A stretch of DNA of 64,000 nt from JAOAPG01 sp963791575 (GCA_963791575.1 CAWBSY010000006.1:1-64000), one strand, 5' to 3'. Counted from the first letter of the stretch, positions 27,965-38,863 are shown. Numbers and translations: made by a program. Notes: generated by a model from the sequence alone, not told the origin.

Positions 27965-29699
27965 TTAGTTCTCAGTTTTGAGAACTGCATAAGGCCCTAT
28001 GGCCAGTGCGTCCATCCGAGTTCGTTTAAAGCAATCAATTGCTTCATCGGGCTTGCACACAATGGGTTCGTTTTCGTTAAAACTGGTATTCAGGATGACA
28101 GGAATTCCAGTTTTGCGTTCAAAGGTTTGAATCAGATCGTAGTACAGCGGATTTTCTTCACAGGTTACGGTCTGCAGCCTTCCAGTGTCATCGACGTGAT
28201 TGACAGCGCAAAGCTGTGAGCGCTTCTCTGAGCGAATTTTATACACATGAAGCATGAAGGGTGAAGGATGATCGTGCTCGAAATATTCGTGCTGGCGTTC
28301 GGCTAAGATTGAAGGCGCGAAGGGACGGAACCATTCGCGCTGCTTGATGCGGGCATTCAGAATGTCCTTCATATCGGGCAGCCCGGGGTGCGCTAGGATC
28401 GAGCGATTTCCGAGAGCTCGCGGGCCCCATTCCATCCGCCCTTGGAACCAGCCCACGATGTTCCCTTTTGCGATTTGATCAGCTACCAGGTCGAGCAAGG
28501 GTTCACGATCCAATTTGCAGTAACGCAAGTTCGCATTTTTTAACGCAAGTTCGATTTGCGGGTCAGAAAATTCCGAACCGAGATAAGCGTTTTTCATCAC
28601 ATAACGTCTGGGTTGTTTAAGCACTGAATGATAGGTGTGCAGAGCGGCGCCAATCGCCAACCCTTCGTCCCCTGCGGCAGGTTGAATCCAAGTGCTTCGG
28701 AAGGGAGTTTTGTCAAAGAGTTTCCCGTTGGCTACGCTGTTCAGGGCGCATCCGCCCGCCATAGACGAGATTTCCGACTGGCACCTGTTTGTGCAGCGAG
28801 TTGAGCAGAGCGAAAAACACTTCTTCGAACCGATGCTGCATTGCATAGGATAAATCCATATCACGTTGTGTGATTTCGGACCCTGGTTTTCTGGGTTCTC
28901 CGAAGATCTCGATCATGCGATCGGAGAAATGGCGGGCTAGCGAAACTGTTCCATCGGGCGAAATTTGCATTCCCTGATTGCTGCCGAGCGGCATGAAGTA
29001 TTGGAGATCGAGTTCAAAGCCGCCATTCTTCATCTCGACGAGCTTGCGAATCTGGTCACAATAAGTATCTTTCCCATAGGGCGCAAGGCCCATGACTTTG
29101 CCTTCATCTCCATATTTGGAGTAGCCGATGAACTCGCAAATCATGGTGTAAAAACTGCCAAGAGAATGCGGCAGAAAAGTACGATCTAAAATTTCGATTT
29201 CATTTCCTTCACATCGGGCCGTCATGGCGGAAACAAAATCACCCGAGCCGTCATAGCTGAATCCCGCGGCTTTCTCCCAAGGCGAACAATAATAAGCGCT
29301 GGCTATGTGCGCGATGTGATGCTCGAGATGATGCTCCCGAAACCGCAACGATTGAGGATTCACATCCAGTGATTTCGCGAGCAAGGAACTGACATCTCGC
29401 ATGCCTTCCTTACGCCGTCGCATTTGGATAAAATTCAGAATCTTTGCCGGATTGGCGAGCGCGTACTTAACCTTTTTTATGAGATTCGCATCACTGTCTT
29501 GGCCAACCGCGACGTGATCGATATCGCTGATTTTTGCGCCAACAGCATCTAAGCAAGCTTGGATCGATAACGAAGGAAATCCGCCGAAGTGCTTAATGCG
29601 GTTGAGGCGTTCTTCTGCAATGGCGAAGACGATCTCGCCGTCCTGAATAATCGCCGCCGAGGCATCAGCGTGAAACATATTCAGGCCCAGGATCAGCAT
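27965..29699 (-). CDS. Carbamoyltransferase, NodU/CmcH family (frameshifted)
   Basis: This O-carbamoyltransferase would use carbamoyl phosphate and ATP to carbamoylate a sugar hydroxyl. The N-terminal Kae1-like domain begins MLILGLNMFHADASAAII and contains EHHLEHHIAHIASAYY, the metal-binding His region, and FSYDGSGDFVSAM. The C-terminal part has GGCALNSVANGKLF, GDEGLAIGAALH, GRMEWGPRALGNRSILA and ILNTSFNENEPIV. The frame changes near 28750, inside the conserved block that includes the GGCALN motif. The ATG at 29697-29699 overlaps the end of the upstream dehydrogenase by seven bases. The target is probably a sugar of the EPS or a lipid-linked precursor. Confidence 0.88.
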
Positions 29700-31924
29700 G
29701 GATGGAATTGTGAGGATGAATGGGAACTCAGAAATTCCGTGGTATCGATAACTAATGGTTGACCGGAAGACCGCGATTCGACAATGCGCAGAGTTGCCAG
29801 TGTGCTGCTTACAATCTGCTCGAAAGGAATGGGAGCGGCGGTTCCGGAAGTGATCGCTCGAGCAAACGCCTGCCATTCACCACTGTGGCCTTTGTCTTGT
29901 CGAAAACGTGATTGGAATGTCTGCTTGCGTCCGTATCGCACGAGTTCCAGTTTGCGAAAATCGTCCAGCACGGCCGTGGTACCACCGCCGAACACTTCAA
30001 TTCTTTCCTTTGAGTAAGACCGATCGCCATTCGCAAGATAGCTGATGGTTCCAAGAGAGCCATTGGCGAAGTGCAAAGAGATGACTAAATTGTCTCCTGA
30101 GTGTTGTTCGAGATTCGCGAGGCTGTGCGCCTGAACTTCGATCGGCGGCGCATCAGCAAGAAAACTGAGAAGATCGACAAAGTGACAAACCTCCCCAAGA
30201 ATGCGGCCTCCACCTTGCTCGGGATCATTAATCCAATGATCTTGCGGGAGCGCTCCAGCATTCACACGATAATGCATAGCTATCGGCTCTTTGATTTCGC
30301 GTATGAATGCATTCATCTGCGTAACCATGGGAGCAAAACGACGATTGAAACCGACCATCAGCAACGGCTTCTCTGGGCAACGCGAGTACAAGTGGACGAT
30401 CTCTGACAGCTCTTCTTCGGTTAGGCAAAGTGGTTTTTCGCAGAAGACGTGTTTGCCCGCGCGGAGAGCTTGCAAAACCTGTGGGGCGTGCAAGTGATGA
30501 CGAGTGGCGATCACAACGACATTAATAGCTGGGTCGTTGGCGATTTCTGAGTCGTCGGTTGAGCAGTAGCGAAAACCAAACCTGTCCCCGGCTTGTCGCG
30601 CGTGAGAGCCATTTGCAGCGCAGATTCCAATACATTTTACGTTTGATATTTTCTTGATGGCTGGAAGAAGCGTACTCGTCGCAAAGCTGCCAGCCCCCAA
30701 AAGCCCGATAGAAATATCTGCTTCTGGCCTGATGTCCGAAGACGGTTTGCCTGGACTCTTCTCGATTAATATGAGGCGGCGACTTTCTTCCGACTTCTGC
30801 GAGTAAGTAATCAAAACTCCGAGCGAAGGCTCTGCAGTCTCGCCTTTAATCAGTTCGTAGGCTCGCTGGGCCTGTTCAATTGGAAAGCGATGAGTCACAA
30901 GCGATTTCAGATCCAGCTTGCCTTTCGCTAACAACTGAACAAATGCCTGCATGTTACGTGTCTCGGTCCAGCGTACGTAACCAATCGGGTAATCTCTTCC
31001 CTTCTGCTCGTAGGCGGAATCGTAGCGGCCTGGGCCATAAGAACGGGACACTCGGAAATCCAGTTCTTTCTCGTAGTAGAGCTTGCGCTGGATATTCATC
31101 CCGACCGTTCCTACGGCAACGACAATACCGCGATCACGGATTACTTCTGACGCGAGGTTCACGGGATCACTGCTCGCTGTTTCTGCTGCGATCAAAACTA
31201 TGTCCGCGCCATTTCCTCCGGATTGTGAGAGGCAAAGGTCGCGAAATTCAGAGCCGGAAGTGGCTACGCCATCCGCACCCATTCGTAAGGCGAGTTCGGC
31301 TCGCTCTGGATTAATATCCATTCCCAGCACACGACAACCAGCCGCTTTCAGCAGCTGCAGCGTGAGCTGGCCAAGCAATCCCATGCCGATGATTGCGACT
31401 ACATCTCCTAGTTTTGCTTCAGCAATCCGGATTCCATGCATTGCTACCGCACCGACGGTGGTGAACGCGGCATCTTCGAAACCCACATCGACAACGGGTG
31501 GAATTTTCGCAACAAGCAGTCGAGGCACGCACGCGAACTCCGCATGAACCGCGTAACCAGCCCCGGCACAGGCAACTCTGTCTCCTACGTGGATGTCGGT
31601 TATTCCTTCACCTACCTCGACGACCGTTCCTGCGCTGCTGTAACCGAGAGCGCTCGGCTGATCGAGCCGGCTACGAACTGCGGAAATCGCTGAGAGTAGG
31701 CCGTCGCGCCGCACTTTGCTCACCACCTCACGGACTAAATCAGGCCGGGCCTTTGCCTTCTGCAGAAGGTTTTTGCTCGCGAACTCTGAAGAAGCCCGTT
31801 CAGTTCCGGCGGATACCAGCGACGCAGCAATCTGGACTAAAACACATCCGGGAAGAAGTTTTGGCGCGGGAACTTCCGTGACTGAAATTGTTCCCGTACG
31901 CACATGCTGAAGAACCTGCTTCAT
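29693..31924 (-). CDS. Two-domain oxidoreductase: Zn-type alcohol dehydrogenase fused to Gfo/Idh/MocA
   Basis: This is a 743-residue fusion. Residues ~1-375 form a medium-chain dehydrogenase with the ADH-type N-terminal fold (ALGYSSAGTVVEVGEG), a NAD-binding Rossmann motif (IIGMGLLGQLTLQLL) and no obvious catalytic zinc ligands. Residues ~400-740 form a Gfo/Idh/MocA dehydrogenase with GLLGAGSFATSTLLPAI, the CEKPL motif and GGGRILGEVCHFVDLL. Such bi-domain oxidoreductases often occur in acidobacterial and other EPS clusters with polysaccharide lyases or uronate enzymes, so a redox step on a uronic sugar is likely. The ATG at 31924 overlaps the previous stop (ATGA). The gene is intact. Confidence 0.87.
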   Translation of the reverse strand: MKQVLQHVRTGTISVTEVPAPKLLPGCVLVQIAASLVSAGTERASSEFASKNLLQKAKARPDLVREVVSKVRRDGLLSAISAVRSRLDQPSALGYSSAGTVVEVGEGITDIHVGDRVACAGAGYAVHAEFACVPRLLVAKIPPVVDVGFEDAAFTTVGAVAMHGIRIAEAKLGDVVAIIGMGLLGQLTLQLLKAAGCRVLGMDINPERAELALRMGADGVATSGSEFRDLCLSQSGGNGADIVLIAAETASSDPVNLASEVIRDRGIVVAVGTVGMNIQRKLYYEKELDFRVSRSYGPGRYDSAYEQKGRDYPIGYVRWTETRNMQAFVQLLAKGKLDLKSLVTHRFPIEQAQRAYELIKGETAEPSLGVLITYSQKSEESRRLILIEKSPGKPSSDIRPEADISIGLLGAGSFATSTLLPAIKKISNVKCIGICAANGSHARQAGDRFGFRYCSTDDSEIANDPAINVVVIATRHHLHAPQVLQALRAGKHVFCEKPLCLTEEELSEIVHLYSRCPEKPLLMVGFNRRFAPMVTQMNAFIREIKEPIAMHYRVNAGALPQDHWINDPEQGGGRILGEVCHFVDLLSFLADAPPIEVQAHSLANLEQHSGDNLVISLHFANGSLGTISYLANGDRSYSKERIEVFGGGTTAVLDDFRKLELVRYGRKQTFQSRFRQDKGHSGEWQAFARAITSGTAAPIPFEQIVSSTLATLRIVESRSSGQPLVIDTTEFLSSHSSSQFHPC

Positions 31925-33941
31925 GCCGTTGCCGCCTCATAAGGCAAGGAGGTTGAGCTGGTCTCGTGAGCGCCGATGTATTCCGCGCGAGTGTTTGTTT
32001 GGACATCAAGGAATGTCTGCATCCAAATTTCCAGTGTGAGGAACTGCCAAATTTGCATGGACCAGTCTTGCCTTCCAGCACGGTGCTCATCGACGAACTT
32101 TCGCACTGCCTGTGGCCGGAATATCCCACGCCCCTGAATGCGTGAGTCGGAGAGCAAATCATCGGTCATTTCTTTTAAGTCATTGGCCAGCCAATAATCA
32201 ATTGGAGCGGCAAATCCGGCTTTCGGCTGCTTCAGAACTTCATCCGGCAGCACGTCGCGCATGGCCTTACGAAAGATATGTTTCGTCGTGGGACGCAGTC
32301 TTCCCTTCAGCTTCATCGTTAGGCGGTACGTTCCACGCGACAAATTCCGCGAACTCTCGATCGAGAAACGGCACTCGCACTTCGACCGATGACGCCATGC
32401 TCATTTTGTCGTTGTACGTGAGATTCAAGCTCGTCATGAATATCTTCGTATCCACATACAACATCTGATTCAGGAAATCCGCATCTTTGCACCTGGTTAA
32501 AACCAGACCAATGGCAGCTTGCAGGATCAAAGCACCCAACTTTTTCCTGCATGGCCGGTCCATACAGCGATAACTTTTGCTGCGCATCCAGATATGTGCA
32601 GTTCATCACAAATTGCTCAGCCGCTGATAACGAACCGCCTCGTGCCATTTTCTTAGCGAGCCGAACACTGCCTTTCAGAAAGCTTCCTCTCATATTTGGC
32701 AAGCTCTTCACAACAGCCTCGGTTAGGCGACGCAGTGTGATCGGAGTTTTTTGATACATCTGTGCCCAAGAATGAGCGGCATGCTTGCGATATCCAGCGA
32801 ACAATTCGTCGCCGCCGACTCCCGATAACAATACTGTTGATTGTTTGCGTGCTTCGCGACAGACGAGGTACGCCGGGATAATGGCTGGATCGGCCGTCGG
32901 CTCGTCCATGTGCCAGGTCAGGCGAGGCAACAGATCGACGACGTCCGGCTCGATTACGATTTGTTGGTTCTCACAACCGAGACGATGGGCCAACCGGGCG
33001 GGTACACCTGGATCGTCAAGTGTCGATTCTCCGATGCAATATTTCTTGGGGAACGTCACCGTGTAGGTCTTTGTAGCTTGTTGCCTCCGGCGCAGCTGCA
33101 TCATGGCCACAATGCTCGAAGAATCCAGCCCAGCACTTAGGAATGCACCGACGGGTACATCGCTGACTAATTGTTGATCAACTGACGATTCGAAGCGCTC
33201 GCGAATCTCCGCTGCTAAGTCGTCTTCCGATCGGGAGAACTCGTGATTTGCAGGTGGGAACGTGAGGTCCCAGTATTTTGTGAGGCTCAGTTGGCCATCG
33301 CGGAAAATTGCGTAATGGCCCGCTGGCAACTTGTGAATCCCACGAAACATTGTCCGCGAATCCGGTACCCACAAAAATGTCAGATACTGATGCAGAGACT
33401 CGGGATCGATTTCTGCTTTAATGCCGGGGACCTGCAGCAAAGCTTTCGCTTCCGATGCGAATGCAAATTCCTTCCCTTGGGTCGCATAGTAAAACGGCTT
33501 CACTCCGAAATGATCGCGCGCCATAAATAACAAGGGCTTGCCAGATCGCAAATCACAAAGCCCGAAAGCGAACATTCCATTCAGGCGTCTAACGCAGTCG
33601 AGACCTTCTTCCTCATAAAGATGAATAATAACTTCGGTGTCAGTGTTCGAAGCAAAAACATGTCCTTTGCTTTCCAGTTCGCAGCGCAAGACATGATGGT
33701 TATAGATTTCGCCATTGTAGGTAATCCAAATTGAGTGGTCTTCATTGCACATGGGCATGTGCCCGGCGGGAGATAAATCAATGATTGCCAGCCGCCGGCT
33801 ACCGAGCCCCATGTAAGAACCGTCAGGGAATCGGCGATCCCAGAGGCCAGCATCGTCGGGTCCGCGATGCGACTGGATCGAAGTCATGCGTGCCAGCGTC
33901 TCTCGATCTCCGCAGTCTACTAGCCCACTTATTCCGCACAT
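31921..33941 (-). CDS. Asparagine synthetase B-like amidotransferase, first copy (frameshifted)
   Basis: This is a class II glutamine amidotransferase fused to an ATP-pyrophosphatase domain, which would make an amide from a carboxylate. The N-terminal Cys2 (MCGISGLV) is the nucleophile, and SHRGPDD and NGEIYNH complete the glutaminase site. The PP-loop reads LSAGLDSSS instead of the usual SGGxDS. SGVGGDELFAGY follows. The frame changes near 32500 and near 32335, where RGTYRLTMKLKGRLRPTTKH and then KAGFAAPIDYWL continue in other frames. Its ATG overlaps the stop of the upstream GT2 gene (TGATG). In an EPS locus it may amidate uronic acids, as WbpS-type proteins do. Confidence 0.85.
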
Positions 33942-34867
33942 CAGCCGTTATCCCGTGTCATTTGCAATGTCGTCCGCAATTCGTAGATTTTCGCTTTGAT
34001 ATGAAAAAACTGAATGCCTTGTAGTCCACAATAAATCAGGCCGGGAATGCCATCCAGAAACCCCAAACGAAAAATATATCTGTAAATAAAAAGTAGAGCT
34101 GGCGATCCAGGAAGTGTAAAAAATCTTTTCCGAAGCCAGCGGCGGCGTTGCGCTTGGGTACCCGTCAAAGAAGGCGGCAATTCCCGGCAGATTCCACCTT
34201 CGATCCAAACTCGCGCTTCCCAGTTGGAATATTCATCATGTTTCCGCATGTAGCGTGAGAGGGACTCGATGTTGGCATGCAGCAACGCCTGCTTCAACTT
34301 CGCCGTGCTACCGTCTACTACAACGTGTTCATGTACTTCCATGTCGCACATCGAAGTGTCTTGCTCTTTCAGCCGACACTCAAAATGACCTTTGCCACGC
34401 CGAAAAAGCGAGAGTTTATAAAAGCTAGCCCCACTATGTCGAAGAATCCGCCCTAAAAAATGCATTTGTAGCGCAATATAATACCCGTCGACGTTAGGAT
34501 TTTGAATAACTTTGGAGATTTCTTCCGACAGTTCGTGAGTCAAAGCTTCATCCGCGTCAAGTAAAAGAATCCAATCGTAGGCGAACGACAGTGTATCCAT
34601 TGCCCATTGCCGCTTCTTGGGCCACCCGCCTCGATAATGAAATTGCACCACCTTCGCGCCGTAAGAACATGCAATACCTATAGTCTGATCTGTACTCCCG
34701 GAATCGACGACGTACACTTCACCAACTCCGTACAAAGATTCCAAACAACGAGGTAAATTGTGCGCTTCGTTTCGTACAGGAATGATTACACTGATGGGCA
34801 GTTGTACAGCCAATTCGCGGTTCTGAATTGCTCCAGATTCCTCGATTTTTTGAATTGCAGTGATCAA
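33941..34867 (-). CDS. Glycosyltransferase family 2, WaaE-like
   Basis: This 308-residue GT-A glycosyltransferase belongs to the EPS locus. It begins with the PISVIIPVRNEAHNLPRCLESL nucleotide-binding segment in two parts, has VDSGSTDQT and the DxD-type motif LLLDADEAL. The C-terminal region FRRGKGHFECRL and a positively charged tail resemble WaaE/KdtX and SunS-like enzymes. It is intact. The start is TTG at 34867, as no in-frame ATG precedes the conserved N-terminus. The stop overlaps the next ATG by TGATG, indicating translational coupling with the first amidotransferase copy. The donor and acceptor sugars are unknown. Confidence 0.85.
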   Translation of the reverse strand: MITAIQKIEESGAIQNRELAVQLPISVIIPVRNEAHNLPRCLESLYGVGEVYVVDSGSTDQTIGIACSYGAKVVQFHYRGGWPKKRQWAMDTLSFAYDWILLLDADEALTHELSEEISKVIQNPNVDGYYIALQMHFLGRILRHSGASFYKLSLFRRGKGHFECRLKEQDTSMCDMEVHEHVVVDGSTAKLKQALLHANIESLSRYMRKHDEYSNWEARVWIEGGICRELPPSLTGTQAQRRRWLRKRFFTLPGSPALLFIYRYIFRLGFLDGIPGLIYCGLQGIQFFHIKAKIYELRTTLQMTRDNG

Positions 34868-34982
34868 ATTGATGACGCCATCTTACATCGAATCTACAAC
34901 CAATTTTAATAACAGAAAGGGAACAGGTTGATTACATCGAAAAACTGCTGCGCAGCATCAAACCCGATCTATTCGATCAAGA

Positions 34983-36905
34983 CTAGGCAGTTATATCGTG
35001 TAGCTCACACCAGCGCTGCAAAACATAAAGCGACCAAGGGCGGGACCAAGAAGTTCGTCCCCGAAGAAAATCATCCCAGACTCTATTCACTGCATGAACA
35101 TTTAACAGCGTAGCCAGTGGGCCATCGGCAATTCTTCGCAAAGTCGATTCCACTTCAGCGCGCAATTCATCGCGAAACCAATGTTCGAATGGCAGGGTGA
35201 ATCCCCGTTTCCGGCGGTGGACGATCTCGTCCGGCAACTCGCCGCGGAGTGCCGCTACCAGCAATGGCTTCGGGGTACGGCTGTCCATTTTCCAGTTGCC
35301 TGGCAGCGCGAGTAGCTGTTCCGCGAGCCGATGATCGATGAGCGGCACTCTGATCTCAAGGCCGTGCGCCATGCTCATAACATCGGAATCGCGCAAAAGA
35401 GTGTTCAGCATATAACAGCGCGACTCAAGATATGACACGCGATTAATCGGATCGAGACCCTCAGTTCTGCTCAATTCTCCGACTAGAGAGGCACTGGCTC
35501 GATCCGTCGCTTGTTGATCGCGAGAGTGCGACAGCAAATCACTCTGCTCAGGAGTGAAGAGCATCCGAGTGAGGAAATAAGGATGGAGTACCCGACTGTT
35601 TGGAGCTATCGCCGCATGAAGTTTTCTGCTCTGATCTGTATCTGAAGCGAAAGTAGAAAAGCCATTAGCCAGCGGCCGCTTGAGGAAATCAGACAGACGT
35701 CCCCAATACCTTAAGAAGCGCTCCATCTGTGGCACAGTCTTAAAACTGGAGTATCCAGCGAACAGTTCGTCTCCTCCCAGACCAGACAGGGCAACCTTAA
35801 TTCCCGCTTCCCGAGTTGCTTGCGATACGAGATATGTATTGAACCCATCAATCGTAGGTTGATCCATGGCCTCAAGTGCGTGAGGGATGGCTTTGAGTGC
35901 TTCCTCTTGAGAAATCAAAATTTCGTGGTGATCAGTTCCAAATTTCTTTGCCACCACGCGGGAGTATTCGGCTTCACTATAGTCAGCCTCGCTAAAAACT
36001 ATAGAAAAGGTGCTGACCTGTGATCCGCATCGGCTCAGTAATCCGACCAGGCTGCTGGAATCAATTCCGCCGGAGAGAAACACGCCTACTGGAACATCGC
36101 TTACAGTCTGCATGGAAACAGATTGCTCGATTGCGGCGAAGATTTCTTCTTCCTGATTTTTGCGCTGCGCAGGACTGGCATGAGAATGATTGGATGATGA
36201 CTTTTGTGTGTGCCCTAGCAGATCCCAGTATTTTGTGTCCAGCAGAGTGCCGTTTTCCCATATGAGATAGTGGCCAGCGCGCAAGTCGGAAATACCTTCA
36301 ACGAGCGTTACGGGATCATACAAAGATCCAAAGTTCAGATAATTGAGGACTCCGGCGCGGTCCAGACGCCGGGGAACAAGTCCTGTATCAAGCAGAGTCC
36401 GGAGCTCCGAAGCGAAGAGAAAAGTATCTCCGAAAACGCCGTAGTAAAGCGGCTTGATGCCGATGGGATCACGTGCAAGCAATAATCGATGCCTTTGTGC
36501 ATCCCAAATAGCGAAGGCGAACATGCCTCGCAGCTTCGCTAAGGCGGCCTCGCCCCATCGTCCATAGGCTTTGAGCAACACCTCAGTATCGGAATGGCTG
36601 TCGAACCGAATGCCTTCTCGTTCCAGTTCCGCACGAATTTCGCGAAAGTTATAAATTTCACCGTTATAGACAATCCAGCTTCCAGTTTCAGGATCGCGCA
36701 TGGGCTGATGGCCTAACGGCGAGAGATCAAGGATGGCCAATCGTCGATTACCAAGTCCAATTTCGACTGGCATCGGGACATTTTCTCGAATAATGATGGT
36801 ACCGGAATCGTCAGGGCCACGATGGGCAAGCGACCAGGTAGCGCGTTCGAGAACGTCGGGATCTACGCGTGAGTTGTGCGCGACAATACCTACAATTCCA
36901 CACAT
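34983..36905 (-). CDS. Asparagine synthetase B-like amidotransferase, second copy
   Basis: This 640-residue intact class II amidotransferase has the catalytic Cys2 (MCGIVGIV), HRGPDDSG, NGEIYNFRE, the canonical PP-loop LSGGIDSSS and SGLGGDELFAGY. RVPLIDHRLAEQLL and KRGFTLPFEHWF fit the synthetase domain. It opens a minus-strand operon that runs to 24445, with the ATG at 36905 next to the divergent membrane glycosyltransferase gene. The glutaminase and synthetase halves are complete, so it could make asparagine. Its place at the head of an EPS operon suggests amidation of a sugar acid instead. It differs clearly from the copy at 31921-33941. Confidence 0.88.
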   Translation of the reverse strand: MCGIVGIVAHNSRVDPDVLERATWSLAHRGPDDSGTIIIRENVPMPVEIGLGNRRLAILDLSPLGHQPMRDPETGSWIVYNGEIYNFREIRAELEREGIRFDSHSDTEVLLKAYGRWGEAALAKLRGMFAFAIWDAQRHRLLLARDPIGIKPLYYGVFGDTFLFASELRTLLDTGLVPRRLDRAGVLNYLNFGSLYDPVTLVEGISDLRAGHYLIWENGTLLDTKYWDLLGHTQKSSSNHSHASPAQRKNQEEEIFAAIEQSVSMQTVSDVPVGVFLSGGIDSSSLVGLLSRCGSQVSTFSIVFSEADYSEAEYSRVVAKKFGTDHHEILISQEEALKAIPHALEAMDQPTIDGFNTYLVSQATREAGIKVALSGLGGDELFAGYSSFKTVPQMERFLRYWGRLSDFLKRPLANGFSTFASDTDQSRKLHAAIAPNSRVLHPYFLTRMLFTPEQSDLLSHSRDQQATDRASASLVGELSRTEGLDPINRVSYLESRCYMLNTLLRDSDVMSMAHGLEIRVPLIDHRLAEQLLALPGNWKMDSRTPKPLLVAALRGELPDEIVHRRKRGFTLPFEHWFRDELRAEVESTLRRIADGPLATLLNVHAVNRVWDDFLRGRTSWSRPWSLYVLQRWCELHDITA

Positions 36906-37051
36906 GAGACCAACACCGATGAAGTGGATTAAAACACGAAAAATAACTGTAACAGCTTGTTAGTGATTAGCCGGTGGCGAGAATGGACCAGCACAAGAAA
37001 AGTCACTTGCCGTCGAAATACACACCTACTAGGCTCGTATATATCTATTCA

Positions 37052-38245
37052 ATGCACCGCTCAGCCCAGACATCCGAACCAACATTGGACAATTCGATAA
37101 TTTCAAGGCGTCCGCCAACACTTGTTTTCAGTGATAGAACACAGAACTTTTCCGCAAACGAGCCAGGACAACGCGAACTGTTTTTCATTGCGTGCGTTTC
37201 GTGCCTTGTTTTTATTGCGGTGATCAGTGTTTTCAAGAATTACTTTCAGGCGGTGAATGACTTTGGCGACAATTCGGCTTATATTGCCGTAGCATCAGCC
37301 ATTCGTCATTGGGACTTTCGTGGCCTCACGATCAAGCAGTTCTGGGGACTTCCCTACCTGATGGCCCTTGTATCTTTCGTTTCGCATGCATCCGATCGCA
37401 CCGCATTATTAGTCATTTCGTTTGGTTCTTATTTCATTAGCCTTGCATTCGCGCACCGGTTGTGGGGAGGATGGATAGCGGGATTTTTTGCAATTATAAA
37501 CTTTGACTGGTTCCAGCGAGCGTTCCTCGGCGGCTCGGAGCCACTCTTTTTGGGCCTACTTTTCTCCTCATTTTTAATGGCTAGGCGAAACAGATGGATT
37601 TCGGCAGCGTTGCTGGCATCACTAAGCACCGTGGTGCGGCCTTTAGGGTTTTTCGCCTTGGTGGGAATCGCAATTGCTCTGATCGCGCGCCGTCAATACC
37701 GGCATCTCGCATTAGTGATCTTGGTGGGCTCATTCATCGGAATAGCATATATGTTGCCTCTTTGGCAGCAATTCAACGATCCTTTAGCGACAGTCCATAG
37801 TTATCAGCAGTTTCATCAGCCGGGGCCAGCCCTCTTCGGAATACCTTTTTACGCAATCGTCAAAGGCACACTCACGTATTCCGCGCCGTGGACAGAATCT
37901 TGTTTAACCCTGGGATGGATCCTATTCGTATTATGCGGAGTCGTAGCGATGCTGGCGACAAAACGCTTTCGGGAATTTTCGAAGTCACATATTGTAGAAG
38001 CAGTTTTCGCAGCCCTCTATTTGCTGGCAATCTATTCTTACAATCTTCCATACTGGGCACGAGGGACTTTTCCCCGCTTCGCCATTCCTATTGTTCCCTT
38101 CGTGCTCCTGGCATTGTTGCATTGGTTGCCCAAGTCTCGATATCTGCTTTGGTCTTTAAGCATTGCGTGTCCGGCGTTAGCGGCTTGCTCAGCGATCGGA
38201 ATAATCAAGGTTGTCCATAATATTCATGTGCACGTATCGGGATAA
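37052..38245 (+). CDS. Integral membrane protein, GT-C-like glycosyltransferase fold
   Basis: This roughly 397-residue polytopic membrane protein has about ten hydrophobic segments from residue ~45 on. The acidic residues after the first membrane helix (NDFGDNSAYI) fit the Asp-containing loop of GT-C transferases such as mannosyltransferases. The segment FFAIINFDWFQRAFLGGSEPLF resembles the same class. It would use a polyprenyl-phosphate sugar. The ATG at 37052 gives MHRSAQTSEP; an upstream GTG at 36974 and ATG at 36983 are possible. The gene is divergent from the amidotransferase and is followed closely by a methyltransferase on the same strand. The specific sugar is not predictable. Confidence 0.65.
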   Translation: MHRSAQTSEPTLDNSIISRRPPTLVFSDRTQNFSANEPGQRELFFIACVSCLVFIAVISVFKNYFQAVNDFGDNSAYIAVASAIRHWDFRGLTIKQFWGLPYLMALVSFVSHASDRTALLVISFGSYFISLAFAHRLWGGWIAGFFAIINFDWFQRAFLGGSEPLFLGLLFSSFLMARRNRWISAALLASLSTVVRPLGFFALVGIAIALIARRQYRHLALVILVGSFIGIAYMLPLWQQFNDPLATVHSYQQFHQPGPALFGIPFYAIVKGTLTYSAPWTESCLTLGWILFVLCGVVAMLATKRFREFSKSHIVEAVFAALYLLAIYSYNLPYWARGTFPRFAIPIVPFVLLALLHWLPKSRYLLWSLSIACPALAACSAIGIIKVVHNIHVHVSG

Positions 38246-38272
38246 TGCACGGAAAAGGATTCGTTCAGCCGA

Positions 38273-38863
38273 ATGGAACTAAAGATCAACATTGGATCCG
38301 GCCTATCTGGCGCACGCGGCTGGTACAACATTGACAATTCGCCAACGATTTTTCTATCAAGAGTTCCTGGAATGCGGCAATTATTTCGTACGCCAGAGTG
38401 GCCCAGAGATGTGCGTTACCACAACGTGAAAAAGAGGATTGCCGTTTTCCGACCAAAGCGTCAGCTATATTTACTCGTCGCACACCTTTGAGCATTTTAC
38501 CTGGACCGAATCCCTTTGCGTAGCGCGGGAATGTTTTCGTGTGCTGCGTCCGGAAGGGTTGCTGCGCATTGTTGTACCCGATCTGAGGTTAATTGCCAGC
38601 GAATATCTTGATAGTTCCGAAGCCATGGCTTCGCATCGTTTTGTCGACCGATTGTCTTTGAGTCACACTCTGCACGATCTGATTCACCCGGCGCAAATCA
38701 TTCTCAGATGCTCGACCAGCGTTCACTCGTTCATCTTTTGCGCCAGGCAGGGTTTGGTCACCCCAAAGTTTGTGGATTTATGCAGAGTTCTATGCCCAAT
38801 ATTGCGGAAATCGAGCTTGCAGTGCGAAAGGATGAAAGTCTCTATGTAGAGAGCTCTCGTTAG
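38273..38863 (+). CDS. SAM-dependent methyltransferase (frameshifted)
   Basis: This class I methyltransferase of the short COG4627-like type is found in polysaccharide loci. The SAM-binding motif I is INIGSGLSGARGWYNID. The frame changes near 38430, and FSDQSVSYIYSSHTFEHF (motif II/III region) and CFRVLRPEGLLRIVVPDL follow. A second change near 38705 leads to QMLDQRSLVHLLRQAGF and a natural stop at 38861-38863. The start is the ATG at 38273. The gene is 27 bases after the membrane glycosyltransferase gene and convergent with the next GT4. The target may be a sugar hydroxyl or a glycolipid. Confidence 0.75.
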
